From the NCBI RefSeq assembly GCF_027409185.1, contig NC_084472.1, positions 47,169,427-47,233,426 of the forward strand: a stretch of DNA of 64,000 nucleotides, written 5' to 3'. Position numbers and translations under genes: made by a program. The notes below the pieces were generated by a model. That model searched no databases and was not told where the DNA came from. It worked only from the letters and a program-made list of their open reading frames with translations. This DNA is from Cynocephalus volans. Lineage: Eukaryota > Chordata > Mammalia > Dermoptera > Cynocephalidae. Of this stretch, positions 1 through 11,368 are shown one piece after another. Within the stretch, counting starts at the first letter, position 1; each line of letters begins with the position of its first letter.

Positions 1-131
1 ATTTTTCCTCTCTCATATTGTTTGTTTGTTAAGAAAGAGAGTTATTGATTCACGAGAAGAGGTTCCCTCTCTTCTTCCAGAACCAGTTATATGAGGAAGT
101 GACATCGAACCTGTGGCAGCTGTTTTGTGAC

Positions 132-625
132 TGTATTACATTCCTGTGGCTGCTATAACAAATTACTGCAAACTTGGAGCCTTAAAACAACAGAAATTTA
201 TTCTCTCTCTATTCCGTAGACCAGAAGTCCAAAACTAGTATCACCGGGCCAAAACCAAGGTGTCAGCAAGGCCACACTCCCTGCGGAGGCTCTGGGGGAG
301 AATGCTTCTCTCTTCCAGCTTCAGGTAGCTGTGGGCATTCCCACCCTTATGGATGTTATCAGTCCAGTCTTTGAGGCTGGCCTCTTCAAATGTTTCCTGC
401 TGTGTCTTCACATCCCCTTCTCTGTGCATTGTCAAATCTCCCTTTGCCTCCCTTTTATAAAGATACCTATGATTCCATTTAAGGCTTTTACCTGGATAAT
501 CTAGGATAATCTCCCCATCTCAATCTCCCTAATTATATCTGCAAAGACCCTTTTATACCATATAAGGTAATATTCACAGGTTCTGGAGATTAGGATGTGA
601 ATATCTCAGTGCATGAGTGAGGGAG
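132..625 (-). mobile_element. MaLR (MLT1-type) LTR, antisense
   Basis: Read on the minus strand this ends in the hallmark of MaLR LTRs: an AATAAA-like signal, a 'TTTTAAG' stretch and a terminal ACTAATACA-like end (plus strand begins TGTATTACATTCC). The body carries the usual MLT1 blocks in order: 'aacaacagaaatttattctc', 'aaggtgtcagcaaggccac', 'tctgcaaagacccttttata' and 'cacaggttctgg'. It is a diverged solo LTR of the ERVL-MaLR class with no adjacent internal region. The right-hand edge near 625 is uncertain. The 64-codon reading frame at 241-435 is just LTR sequence. Confidence 0.85.
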
Positions 626-853
626 GTAGGCGTTTTTTTTAGCTTACTCCAGTGACTGTGAGGGGAGAGCCACACACAAATCAGGAAGCTATCTGAAAAC
701 CCAGTGCCACTGACTTTCTGAGTTAAGCAACGTGAATATATTTATCTCTAGGTCTTTTATTTTTTATACTGAAGCTGGTGAAATTTGGTTTTTTTCTGAT
801 ACAATTCTTTTTGTTTTAAATTATTTATTATAAGCATATTATTATTACAAATC

Positions 854-863
<10 letters not shown>

Positions 864-884
<21 letters not shown>

Positions 885-1003
885 CGTGACCGGCACTCAG
901 CCAGTGAGTGCACCAGTCATTCTTATATAGGATCCGAACCCGCGGCGGGAGCGTGCCGCGCTCCCAGCGCAGCACTCTACCAAGTGCGCCACGGGCTCGG
1001 CCC
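864..1003 (-). mobile_element. tRNA-derived SINE, probably colugo CYN family (short form)
   Basis: On the minus strand the element starts GGGCCGAGCCCGTGGCGCAC and has a Pol III A box (TGGCGCACTTGG) and B box (GGTTCGGATCC) spaced as in a tRNA gene. A short second tRNA-like piece (ACTCACTGGCTGAGTGCCGG) follows, then a poly(A) run (poly(T) at about 860-884 on the plus strand). A near-exact 15-bp target duplication, AAATCATGATTTTTT, flanks it at 849-863 and 1004-1018, so its ends are secure. The intact target duplication and long A tail suggest a young insertion. The family assignment to colugo CYN is from memory; the SINE call itself is firm. It is not a functional tRNA gene. Confidence 0.85.
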
Positions 1004-1106
1004 AAATCATGATTTTTTATTTCTGCCCTTTACCCAACCTACCCCTCCCCAAACCAGGCTCCCACCCCACCCCCACCCCATCTCTAGTATTCTGAAAGTT
1101 CAAGGT

Positions 1107-1290
<184 letters not shown>

Positions 1291-1599
1291 TTTCTTTCTG
1301 TCTGTCTTTTCTTCCCAGTTATAAGTGAGAACATGTGGTATTTCTTTCCTTGTTTGGCTTATTTTACCTTGTCCAGGCCTTTTATGTGAGGTGATTTCCT
1401 CTTGATTTTTAAAGCCATCTTTGGTCAGGTATCTTATTATTTGAACTTAAAAGTACTCATCTGAGGAAAAAAAAATTGAGACAGATTCTTGGAGATTTCC
1501 TTAAATATTTAGGGCAGGGTAGGGTGGGTAGGGGAATGAGGTTGCATTTTTGGGTGGGTTGATTTCTTTTTCCCCAAATCATGTAAACTGGTAAAGATT

Positions 1600-1815
1600 T
1601 GTCATCTTTGACACCACTGATATTTTGGGCCAGATAATTCTTTTTTGTGGAGTGCCGTCCTGTGCATTGTAAGATGTTCAGTGACATCCCTGGCCTTTTA
1701 TACATTCTAGATACTGGTAACAACACTTCCCCCTGTTGACAACCAAAATATCTAGGCATTCCCAAATGTACTGGGTGGGGGTGGAGGTCAAAATTTCTCC
1801 CAGTTGAGATCCGCC
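1600..1815 (-). mobile_element. MER20 (non-autonomous hAT-Charlie), antisense
   Basis: Characteristic MER20 blocks appear in antisense order: 'cactgatattttgggccaga', 'tgtcctgtgcattgtaagatgtt', 'catccctggcctttta', 'gttgacaaccaaaatatct' and 'ctcccagttgagatccgcc'. The length (~215) matches a nearly complete copy. It is heavily diverged, as expected of a fossil from early placental evolution. MER20 copies are known to have been used as regulatory elements in some tissues, but nothing here shows such use. Confidence 0.85.
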
Positions 1816-2281
1816 AGGCTAATGATATATTGGGAATATTTAACAGAATATGACTTTATTTTGTAGTAAGAGATGCCTGACATCAAGACATTCAGATTTT
1901 ATTTGGAGAGTACAACTTCTAATCCTCTAGTCCCCTGTTAAGGGGCTAAAGTAGGTTTATGTGGAGAATATAACTTGACTAAGAATACTGCAAGGACAGC
2001 CACCCACAGGTATAAATAAATTGCGTGTTCAGGTATATATATCTAAAAGTAACTGCATCTGGCTATATAGAATATAGTCATTCAAGTGATTTGTTATTTG
2101 ACCTAGTGTTGGCTATGTCTCATGCATACTTGGGAAATGGAGAAAGTATCCAAGGACTATTGTGTTTTCATGACACTCTTTTTTCAGACTTTTATTCCAT
2201 AGTCTTGCCAACTCCTCTGCCCAGGATGATAGAAATTCTTCTGATTGTGGAACAGTATCTACTATGTTAAATTTTTACACC
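1816..2281. other. no recognisable feature
   Basis: AT-rich unique-looking sequence between MER20 and the next LTR. An 81-codon reading frame at 2025-2270 (plus) has no composition or motif suggesting a protein. Confidence 0.5.
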
Positions 2282-2741
2282 TGTATTAGTCTGTTTTCTG
2301 TTGCTTATAACAGAATACTTCAAACTGGGTAATTTGTAAAGAAACAGAATTTATTTCTTATAGTTTTGGTTGTTGGGAAGTACAAGGTCCATGGAACATT
2401 TCTGGTGAGGGCCTTCTTCTTGGTGGGGGATCTGTACAGTGTCCTGTGACAATGAAGAATATCACATGGCAAGGATGGCATGAGGAAGAGAGCTAACCTG
2501 CTTCCTTGCTGTCCTTATAAAGCCACGAGAAACACTCCCTGATAACCTGTTAAACCATTAACCCATTACTCCATGAATGGATTAATCCATTCACAAGGGC
2601 ACCGTCCTCTGATCCAATCACCTCTTAAAGGCCCCACCTTTCAAATACTATAATAGGACTTCCCACTCTCTCAACACTGTTACAATGGCGATTGAGTATC
2701 AAACACATGAAATTTGTGGGGACATTCAACCCATCATAACA
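2282..2741 (-). mobile_element. MaLR (MST/MLT1-type) solo LTR, antisense
   Basis: Plus strand runs from TGTATTAGTCTGTTTTCTGT to 'cattcaacccatcataaca', so the minus strand reads TGTTATG...ACTAATACA, the proper TG...CA ends of a MaLR LTR. It is about 460 bp and essentially complete, with minus-strand AATAAA-type signal near 'gaaataaattctg' and a conserved 'aagtcctattatagtatttg' region. No clear 5-bp target duplication survives. Two relatives lie at 15713-17362 (interrupted) and 49717-50137. Confidence 0.88.
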
Positions 2742-3174
2742 CTTCTGTTTTGCTTATGGTTACATGTGTGAGCTTGATCATGTATGCATAGTTCACCAGT
2801 CTCTATTGTTACATGTCTGTTCAGTATCCCCATTTCTGCAATCTTGTTTGTGTTTACTGTGAACTGTTCTTTCATGTAACTGAATTTTATGCATTCTTCA
2901 GAGATAAACTTATGTTCATTTTCACCATAAAATGTTTACTGATAATTCTGGTCAATACTACACTCACAGCTACTCAGAGTATTTACTGCTTGGCATTTGC
3001 AGTACTTCTTGACTTTGACCAAAGATTTGAGATTTATCTGCATCTTGTACTTTTCCTTCATTATTTCACATGTCCAAGTCTTGTTTCTGTGGCCAAAGCA
3101 TCAGCTCTTTGAGGGGACAACTGCCTATCTTTTCTGTAATAATTTGTAATGCATCCCATATCAATCCAGGTTTA

Positions 3175-3500
3175 AAAGAGTCCACATATACATAAGTGAG
3201 GTTACACAGGATTTGTCTTTCTGAGCCTGGCTTATCTCACTTAGCATATTATCCTCCAGTTTTACACATACTGTCATAATTTACAAAATTTCCTATTTTT
3301 TTAAAGTTAAATTGTATTACATTGTGGATATATTGCACATTTTCTTTATTCATCTGTTGATGAACACTTAGATTGTTTCCATATCTTGGGTATTGTGAAT
3401 AATGCTGAAATTAACATGGGAGTGCAGATATCTTTGACATACTGATTTGATTTCTTTTGGATAAATACCCAGAAATGGAATTGCTGGATCATCTGGTAGT
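3175..3500 (-). mobile_element. L1 ORF2 3' fragment, inverted half of a twin-primed L1
   Basis: Antisense L1: typical blocks are 'gcctggcttatctcacttagc', 'catctgttgatgaacactta', 'tattgtgaataatgctg' and 'ggataaatacccagaaatgg', which together encode (minus strand) the C-terminal part of L1 ORF2 in degraded form. It is joined at about 3501 to L1 3'-UTR sequence in the opposite direction, forming one insertion with a 5' inversion. Confidence 0.85.
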
Positions 3501-3775
3501 CAAAGGATACAATATTTCAGTTAGATAGGAGGAATATAAGTTCAGGAGATCTATTATAGAATATAGTGATTATAGTTAATAATGATGTACTGTATACTCG
3601 ACAATTTATGAGTAGATTTTAAAAGTTCTCATCATCCAAAAAACGTATGGAGATAATGGATATATTAATTAGCTTGGTTTAGTCATTCCACAACATATAC
3701 ATATATACAAAAGTTATGTTGTATACTATAAACATTACAATAATTATTTTTCAATTAAAAAAACTGAAGTTTAAA
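3501..3775 (+). mobile_element. L1 3'-UTR, sense half of the twin-primed L1
   Basis: Blocks 'acaatatttcagttagatagg', 'agatctattatagaatatag', 'gactatagttaata'-like, 'atggatatattaattagctt' and a closing 'caattaaaaaaactg' are in the usual order of a mammalian L1 3' UTR ending in a short A tail. It continues the L1 whose ORF2 end lies inverted directly upstream. Old, with many substitutions. Confidence 0.85.
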
Positions 3776-5710
3776 AACCAGTGCTGGGTACATGGAAGGT
3801 ATTCCACAAAGTACTTGTTAAACTGATTGTAATGAAAAACGTGTTAGCAGCCTGGGTATTCACTAATGACAGAGAAGGCTGCCTTTCCAGGGTGATGTCT
3901 AGCATGGCTCTCAGCCAGTTCCTGTTGGAAGGAAGCTAGGATGGAGTGGTTTTGACAACCTGGGACAATGCTTGGTTTGTAGCGTTGAAAGTTTAACATG
4001 TAAATGTTATGTGGCATATCAAAATAAATCTGCTACTGTTACAAGGTTTGGTTTTCTAAGCCCTGTGCTCCTCCATAGAAGTTGATTAGAGTCATCTATG
4101 GCGATGACTGTTTCAGAGGCTGCAGCTAATTGGGTAGCTCAGGATTTCAAAATATGGTTTGCTTCAGTTCAGAAACTCAAAGAGAAGACTCCAAGAAATG
4201 AGGGGGAGTTAATCTCACAGGATGGGCTTGTTACAATAAGGAAGGATACTCTTCCATAAAAGGAGTTGCTCTGAAACTTGGGGGCATTCTTCTCCATGGA
4301 TTTTTAACAATATTAAATAGAATTCCCATATTTCATCCACTCAAGACTTATTCAAGAAACGTTTTCACATCTGTGAACTCAGTATACACCTTGTAACTAT
4401 AATAGGCCAGGGTACTGGAATATAGTGGTCATTATTTGGCATGGGCATCAAAATTTGCAGACTGGGTGTTAGGGACCTGGAAGAAAATTCTAGAGAATTC
4501 TGATAAATTATCAGTTTCTTAAAGAGTTGCATTACCATTAGTGATAATCTCAGGCATGGTATGGAATAAAGGACAGGTATCATGAAGGAGTCACAAATTG
4601 GTTAATATTTAATTAATTGGTTAATCAGGTCCAGAATATGAAGTAGTGATAGGATTAGATTTTTTTCTTTTTTATGGATGCCCAGAGTGATACATGGAAA
4701 CTAAATCTGAATTTAAAAGAGCTCCTTCTGTAAACTCAAAATTCTACTCTTAGGTTATCAGAAACCATTGGACCTTCCTTTTTTTTTTTTATTGGCAGAA
4801 TTATTTCTTAGTGATATATCTAGTAATGGCACATCTAACATGAATATTTTCTTAGATTCAGTGAAATCAGCACCAAAGGTGTTTCAATAATATGAAAAAT
4901 GAGTGGAAATTATTCTCATACAATTTCAATAAAAAAGACAGTGACTTAAGATTCTGGTGTAAATCTAAGAAATGGAAAAGAATTCCAAGTTCTAGATTTC
5001 TTAGTTACTATTTAGCCAGATGTTCACCCTTTGAAGTGATTTTTTTTTCTTTTCTTCTTGCCTTAGGTTTTTGTATTTTAATTATTTTTGATAATCCGTA
5101 TTCCATTGCTATCCTTTAAAAGAAAGCTGTAATATTGGTGGGCATTTTATGTTTAGCACATCTGATCTTCGTGCTGCAGGCTCAGCTGCTCAGCTAGGTC
5201 TAGTTCTGTAACAGAGAGCTCCCAACTATGTGCCATGCGTCAGTTCAGCTAGGAAGAACCATTCATCTCCCTAGCCATGTGGATGCCAGGTACCCATAGG
5301 GGCTGGGGTGTCCAGAGCATCCTGGCAGTCTACTTCTGGCCATGTGGAACTTCTACTTTTACTCCAATGTGGTACAAATGTTATCCTTTCCTTGGTATGT
5401 CCCACCATGGAAAAGTTTGTGAAAACTGCTCTACTAGATCACTGCTGGCTGCTCTGAAAAAATATGAAATAAAACTAAGAACTCGTCGCCTCCGAGGTCC
5501 TGCCACAATTTGCACAGATAAAAGTTTCCCAGCAAGTGTGATTACTGCATGTGTCCATGGATATTTCTTTCCATATTTTCCATCCCAATGAAGCCTGATT
5601 AGAACTTGTATGAAATTGTAATAGATTGGAACTTGTATTAGATTGGAAGGAGGAACTTTGGTCCTCAAGTAAAAAGTTAAAGCACTGAAATAAGCATCAG
5701 TTCTACGCAA
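3776..5710. other. no recognisable gene; unique or very old sequence
   Basis: I see no convincing family match here. Short frames exist on both strands (4365-4583 minus, 4892-5119 plus, 5277-5591 plus, 5381-5740 minus) but the last two overlap antisense to each other and none shows a domain, splice context or codon pattern. T-runs at about 4780 and 5040 are low complexity. Confidence 0.5.
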
Positions 5711-5862
5711 GTCGTTCTCAACATGTGGTCTCTGGATCAATAGTATCAGAAACTAGTTAGAAAAACAATTTTGGGCCACACCCAGACCTACCAAATCAGA
5801 CACTCTGGGGTGGGGCCCATTTGTGTATCCTTTAACAAGCTGTACAGATGAACCTAAAAGAC
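5711..5862 (+). mobile_element. MER3 (hAT-Charlie MITE) fragment
   Basis: Matches the MER3 pattern 'caacatgtggtctctggatc', 'gccacacccagacctacc', 'aatcagacactctggggtgg' and 'taacaagctgtacagatgaa' in order. Old and diverged. Confidence 0.75.
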
Positions 5863-5904
5863 AGCTGGAAAAATAGAGCTCTTGGTTTCTTGACCAACAG
5901 TCAT

Positions 5905-6040
5905 TGGAATATGGGTTCTGGAATAGGGGTTATATTTCTCCTACTGTCTTGTTGTGTGGCTTTGGATAAATTATTTTGTTTTGATGGGCCTCAATTTCTT
6001 TTAACGTAAAATGAAGGCAATCAGTTAGATCTTCTCTTCG
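5905..6040 (+). repeat. MIR SINE fragment
   Basis: Core-like sequence with the MIR landmarks 'ttgtgtggctttggataaat' (gtgtgaccttgggcaagt), 'gggcctcaatttctt' and 'gtaaaatgaaggcaatc'. Only the 3' half is legible. Confidence 0.65.
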
Positions 6041-6295
6041 TTCCTCATATGATTTTTTTTCATTGCCTTTCTGTGTTTTTAATTGCATCAGGTACTGTGT
6101 AGCATCTTTTAGCAGAGAGATGGGGGTGGGGTGGGCGGTGCAAGTGGGAGATTCCACTACTTCAGAATTGTTTAACAGTACAGAGGAAGGGAAGAACCAT
6201 TTTTTCTCTACACTGGTATAGCAGGAATTAGCCCAAATAGGGCTTTGCTTACCTGAGAGTAAAAGATTGCTGTGAAAAAAGATAGCTCAAGACTT

Positions 6296-6480
6296 CTTTA
6301 CTAGTCTCCGAGTTCCAATCCTGGCCCTTATATTAACTCTCACTGCGATATCTGGCAAGTCTTAATAATTCTCTGGCTCTGAGTCCTTCTACCTGTAATA
6401 TAAGTAATCAAATAAGGAAACAGTTTTACATATCTAGTACAACGATCAGTAGAGAGCAGATATCCAATAAATGCTCTGTT
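6296..6480 (+). repeat. MIR SINE fragment
   Basis: Carries the MIR order: 'gatatctggcaagtctta', 'ctctgagtccttctacctgt', and a 3' end 'cagatatccaataaatgctc'. Diverged. Confidence 0.65.
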
Positions 6481-6989
6481 TATGTTCCTTGTCAACTCAA
6501 ATATTTTCTGTTGAATTCTCCAGTGTTAAAGATTGCTTTGCAGAGATTGATTTGGTTCCCATGTTATTATGCAGGTTCCTAAGGTTATCTGTGGAAGGGA
6601 AGCATTTGTTGTCAGCCAGTTAGTATTCTTGCCAGCTCATGTGGTTGTGCTTATCCTGTGAAGCCTGATTACCTGCCTTCAAACAGGTATTCCTTGGGAG
6701 CTCTAGGTATTTTTGAGGATTTGTTGCTTATGCATACCGGTAGTATCAGAGTATTCCATAACCCCAAGTTTGCTCTCTAAATCTGCTGGCCAAGTTACAT
6801 AGCACATCCTTATTTAAATAGGGGCAAGTGAATCTGAGTATATCAATAAAATGTCTTGCTTTAGCTAAAATTGTCCTACCAATGTGTAATTAGAAGCAGC
6901 TTTGCACTTTTAGTATTTTGTTTATTCGTGCTATTTTTTCACAGAACGTCACGATTCTTAACATCAATGATGTACGAAACACTTTCCAA

Positions 6990-7165
6990 TATGTCATCCT
7001 GTTTGATTCTTACAACAGTCTTGTGGACTGGGTGGTATTGCCTGCATTCAAGTAACTTGTCTAAGACCACTCAGTATGTGACAAAACCGGAATATGAACC
7101 TGACTGTTTTTCTTTCCAGAGCCAATGCTCTTTCCACAAAAGCAAAGCTCTCCTCAAACGTAGGT
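6990..7165 (-). repeat. MIR SINE fragment, antisense
   Basis: Antisense MIR signature: 'cctgtttgattcttacaaca', 'ggtggtattgcctgcattc', 'taacttgtctaagaccact' and 'ccggaatatgaacctga'. These correspond to the reverse of the MIR core and 3' regions. A 101-codon plus-strand frame across it (6871-7176) is not a gene. Confidence 0.7.
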
Positions 7166-7244
7166 TGGCTGAGTAAATGACTCTAGTGTTTGCATAAAGG
7201 TTTCTCTGATTCTGGAAGTTGCTGAGACAGTGTTAAAATTTGAG

Positions 7245-7345
7245 TTTAATCAATCAACCAATTAGTATTTATTGAATGCCTGCTGGGTGCAAGGATTGCA
7301 GTTAGTGCTATGGGAAATAAACAACAGCCAGAAAGAATTAAACTG
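7245..7345 (-). repeat. L2 3'-end fragment, antisense
   Basis: 'caaccaattagtatttattg', 'aatgcctgctgggtgcaagg' and 'tgctatgggaaataaacaac' reproduce the reverse complement of the L2 tail (gtgcctagcacatagtaggtgctcaataaa type). Confidence 0.6.
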
Positions 7346-7489
7346 ATCACAGGGCAGTGAAAAAAGAGAAACACACAGAGACAGGGATGGCTTGTCACAG
7401 GAGGCATCAGTGAGCATTTCAAATGAGAGGTGGAGGCAGAGTGTGGCATGAGATCAGGACCAGGCATCTCCCTTGCAACCAGGCTGGTC

Positions 7490-7740
7490 ATGGTTGAAAT
7501 GTTTTACATTCATGCCGGGCTTTTCAGGTTCTTACTTGGGGTATCTATCAAGTCATATCAGATTTCTGGCATTATCTTATTTAATTTTTACAACAGCCCT
7601 GACTCCATTTTGTAGTTGGGCAAACAAGTCCCAGAGAGATAGAAGTGAGCCTCCCTGATACATACACTTGTCAAGAAGCAGGGATGGGAGTCAAACCTGG
7701 TCTTTCGAGTCCAAGTCTGATGTTCCTTCTATGATACCTA
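7490..7740 (-). repeat. MIR SINE, antisense
   Basis: 'ctggcattatcttatttaat', 'acaacagccctgactccat', 'ttgggcaaacaagtcccag', 'gatgggagtcaaacctggt' and 'cgagtccaagtctgatgtt' follow the antisense MIR order over most of its length. Confidence 0.75.
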
Positions 7741-9206
7741 TTAGAACAATGTCTAGAAAAGTTTAATGTTTATAGTTTCCCCACAGTAAGCTTGTCATCA
7801 TTTAAGGCCAAGAAACAGGGATTTAAAGACCACAAGACTATATTTATTAAAGATTCAAGGATTTTCATGGTGAAATGACAGTGTTCCCTTCAAGGAATGG
7901 CTGTTCCTCTTTTTCTTCGAACTAGAGCAGTAATACTGATGTTTGTTCAGGTACATGCTAAGTATACAAACTCATAGAACATTAAAAAGAGTAGTTTAGA
8001 ATTTTGTATAGCGCTTCAGAGACCCTACCTCATACCCCCAAGTACTTCTCCAAGCACTAAATTTGTTTTAGTGGGAGGGAGGTGCAGGCTTTGTATGGAG
8101 GCTGCTGGAAGGTGTGGGGAGCCTTAGTCAGCAATGAGGGCCAGCCTGGCAGGGGCAGGCTTTCCGGGGACAATAGTCATCTTCCAGCTTGTCTCATGGG
8201 GGAAGCAGGGTACTACCTTCTACTTGGGAAGTCACCAGAAAGGCCAGGCAGAGGAGCAACTTTAAGCCATTTCAGAAAGTTCAGATAGCTGCCAAGTAGC
8301 TTTTTCCCTGGGGAAGACAGGGGGTGGGGGAAGGTGCCAAGAGCCTGGTAGGTGGTGTCAGCATGTTTACTTAGCTGCAGTTGTAACTTTCATGGACATC
8401 AGCCAGTGTAGCTTTGATGAGGAGCAGCAAAAGAAGATGGTGAAAGACTTTCTTGCTTTGTGAAAAGCAAATGTTGGCACAGCCCTGGAGACCCAAAGGG
8501 AAGAACAGGCAGAAGTAATCAAATAAGGAAACACAGATGTCCAAGGAAAAGGTGTCCAAGGAAAAATTTAAAGTGCCTGCTTCTGTTCTGTTTTGTTTAT
8601 AGATCAAATTTTAAATAAGACTCCCTTTGAAGCAGGAACTTCAAATGCCTAATATCAAAGAATAACCTAAACATAAGGAAATGTTTACTGTTTATGTTAC
8701 TTTCTAATAATGTCATTGATAATCAACATTTCACTTCCCCAGTAGGCACAAGAATGGTACCAGTTTAAAAACCTGAAATATAGTGAAACTTCCTTCCAAG
8801 CCCAAATTAGGAAATTGAAATCCTGTAATACCTAGAATAAAGATGTGTATATAATAAACACCCAATGAATACTTATTGATAAATCAATCTTTTTTTTTTT
8901 TTAATCTTAAAGGCTCTTATCAGAATCCTAATCTTTCTCTACATTCTCATAGTGTCTGTATTATGGTTAACCTGGTGTTAATTTTATTAAATTCTAATTC
9001 ATAGAGAACTATTAATTCATACTGTAATTCAATTAATAGGAATATTCAACCAGCATGCCCATTCCTGCAACCTTATGGTTAAGTGGATATAATATAATAT
9101 CATGATTTACAAATATTCCAAAATGGGTTAAGCTAAGAACCAGTTTTCTCTGTGGGGTTACTATGATAATGTAAAGCTCTGTTGACTGTTCTTATTGTAA
9201 AATATA
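7741..9206. other. no recognisable feature
   Basis: Repeat-poor sequence with a purine/GC-richer patch at about 8070-8360 (short plus frame 8082-8288) and AT-rich flanks. I see no exon, promoter or transposon signature strong enough to name. Confidence 0.45.
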
Positions 9207-9288
9207 CAAGGGTACTTCAAAAAGTTCATGGAAAGACTCATGTTATCTTTCAATTCTCTTTTTCCACAAACTTTTTGAAGTACCCTTG
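9207..9288. mobile_element. mariner-type palindromic MITE
   Basis: An 82-bp near-perfect inverted repeat: the left end CAAGGGTACTTCAAAAAGTT is the exact reverse complement of the right end, and the terminal 28 bases match in 26 positions. It is flanked by TA dinucleotides (9205-9206 and 9289-9290), the target duplication of Tc1/mariner transposases. A second copy of the same family is at 41799-41883. It is too short to code for a transposase and would have moved in trans. Confidence 0.88.
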
Positions 9289-10245
9289 TACATAGATTGC
9301 TATTTCCTACTTTTTTATTCTACCCTGTTTTTTTAGCTTAGGTATCATAAAAGTCCCTCCACCCACACTCCAAAGCTATTTGGGCATAATATATAAACAG
9401 TGAGTGGGAACTTAGATTCCCTCTGCTTCAGTTGTCTTAAGAGTGGAGATATTAAAAGGCCCACAGAAGGTAAGTAAGAAATAATTCAAGTAATAAAATT
9501 TTAGATCCAAAAGAACCCTAGTAATTACCAAAACTAAGCAGCCATCTTGTTTATACTTGTGAAATCTGATGGCAGTGAAGGTCAGTGGCAGGCATATGAT
9601 GACCACAAAGGGCTCCTCAAAGTCATCAGTTCAGTACTTTATCCACCAGCCAATACTTGGCAGCTGGTTCTCCAGACCATCGACTTGCGCTGCACATGCC
9701 TTTAGAAAAGCAGTTGTTGCCTTCACCATGGAGATGAAGGGATGGACTTGGGTGGTCAGTTAGTTCCCTTGCCCCCACAATGTGCTGAGTTCAGCTGGGA
9801 AATCCTGAGAAGCCTCATTTCCTTACTTGCAAGCATGTACCACAAGGCTATAAGAGAAATAGAACCAACAGTACACTTTAATCAACCTACAGAGATTAAC
9901 ATTACTTTCAGGGATATGTGACCAATACTTGAGTATTGCTTCAACAACCTTACAGCCACCAGGCAAGAACACGACTCTTCCCAGTTAGCATCATTCTCTC
10001 TAACCTGTGCTGTGACTCTATTTTGATTTGGGGCCTTTTTTCTTCTTTTGTTATTGGAGTGTCCTTCTACCTTCTCCCAGTTAGAGTAACTTATATCACC
10101 ACTCGGATATGAACAGCATCTTGTCATATGTTCTCTGTTTGCCCTTAATGCTTCTGCATTTTCTTGAAGCAAACAATCAAAAGGGGATGAGGGGAACAAT
10201 TAAAAAAAAACATAAAAACAAAAAGCCCTGCCAACGTTCAGGGAA
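9289..10245. other. no recognisable feature
   Basis: Unique-looking sequence. A 105-codon minus frame (9882-10199) and short plus frame (9569-9763) show no domain or coding signature. Confidence 0.45.
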
Positions 10246-10249
10246 ATGG

Positions 10250-10850
10250 TGAAAAATACTCCTAGCAGAGCATTTTTTCTCTTGTTCACAATTATTCCAT
10301 TTCTTTATTTCACATTCACTACACTTATCTATTCAGTATGGTCTGTATGCTTCTTAGAGGCAAAACTCACCCACAGTCATCATTTTCCCTTATACGTTGG
10401 CACCAAATTCTCTAACCCGCTATTCTTATCAGAAATGCAGACCATGTCCACCTGCCTACCAGCAATCTCCATCTGGATCAAACTCAGAGCCTCCAGAATG
10501 AATTTCTTATTGCTCCAATTCCTCCTTTTCTTTTATCTGGCAACTATAGAGTTACCCAAGCCAGACACATTAGCTTTCATCACCTCTGTCTTTTGCTATT
10601 TTCTGTTGACTCTACATACCAAATAATGCATACTGCAAAGAATTCCTTCTTTTCTTTTCCTGTCGCAATGGACTTTGTTCATCTTTTATTTTCTGGGGTT
10701 GTGTAATAGCATCCCACATGCCCTCCTTGCTTCTGTTGTTGCCCCCTGAAGTCCATTTTCTGTACTGCTTTAAGTGAGATCTCTCCTAAGATACAAATTT
10801 TACTCTGCTACTCCTATGTTTATAATCCTTCAGTGGCTCTCGGTTTTTCT
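10250..10850 (+). repeat. possible diverged L2 LINE
   Basis: The pyrimidine-rich plus strand, the closing 'ataatccttcagtggctctc' and the general run of short codons resemble L2 sequence, in the same sense as the better copy at 24200-24735. A 126-codon open frame (10246-10626) lies inside. It is hydrophobic and has no intact reverse-transcriptase motif that I can see, so it is at most a relic. Confidence 0.4.
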
Positions 10851-10884
10851 TTCTTTCTTTTTTTAAAATTAAGTCAAAATTCCT

Positions 10885-11085
10885 CTTTATTATTTGTAGT
10901 CACTAAAAACTGGAAACAATCAGCATGTATTAGTTTTGTACCGTTGTGTAACCAGTTAATGCAGATTTAGTGGCTTAAAAAGTGCACATTTATTATCTCA
11001 TAGTTTCTGGTCAGGAGTTTGGGTATGGCTTAGATAATCACGATTTCATGAGGCTGCAGTGTTGGCTGGTCTGCAGTCTCATTTG
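10885..11085. repeat. left arm of a 201-bp inverted repeat
   Basis: This 201-bp block is the reverse complement of 11722-11922 at roughly 88-90% identity by eye. It contains the end of an MLT1-like LTR (antisense here, 'tattagttttgtaccgttgt') and, across the LTR edge, about 36 bases of the L1 target ('cactaaaaactggaaacaat'). Because the LTR/L1 junction itself is shared, this is a duplicated and inverted piece of the locus, not an independent LTR insertion. Confidence 0.88.
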
Positions 11086-11368
11086 TTTTGCCGCTGATAG
11101 AATATCACTAATCTTTTTGTCTGTCCTTGTAGTATTGTCATTTCTCTGACATCATATCAGTGGGATAATTCACTATATAACCTTTTGATTTTGGCTGTTT
11201 TCAGTTAGCATACTGCATAGGAGAACTATCCATGTTTTGAATGTGTTAATTGTTCATTCTTTTTCTGTTGCTGAGTGGTACTTCATTGTGTGCATTTCAC
11301 ATGTCATTGGTGCATGTGTGTATATACTACCATGTGCTTATCCATTCCCTAACTGGTGGACTGATGCT
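11086..11368 (-). mobile_element. old L1 fragment, antisense (left part)
   Basis: Antisense ORF2/3'-region blocks: 'tctgacatcatatcagtggg', 'cagttagcatactgcatagg', 'tccatgttttgaatgtg', 'tttctgttgctgagtggtac' and 'cttatccattccctaactgg'. It continues at 11889 after the inserted LTR. The first ~15 bases after the inverted-repeat arm are of unclear origin. Confidence 0.75.

Noticed and set aside
891..1003. tRNA gene on the minus strand
   Set aside because: A and B boxes are present but the sequence does not form a proper anticodon arm and acceptor stem and has a poly(A) tail and target duplication: a SINE.
10246..10626. 126-codon hydrophobic plus-strand frame
   Set aside because: Falls in probable L2 sequence; pyrimidine-rich DNA yields Phe/Leu/Ser-rich translations.
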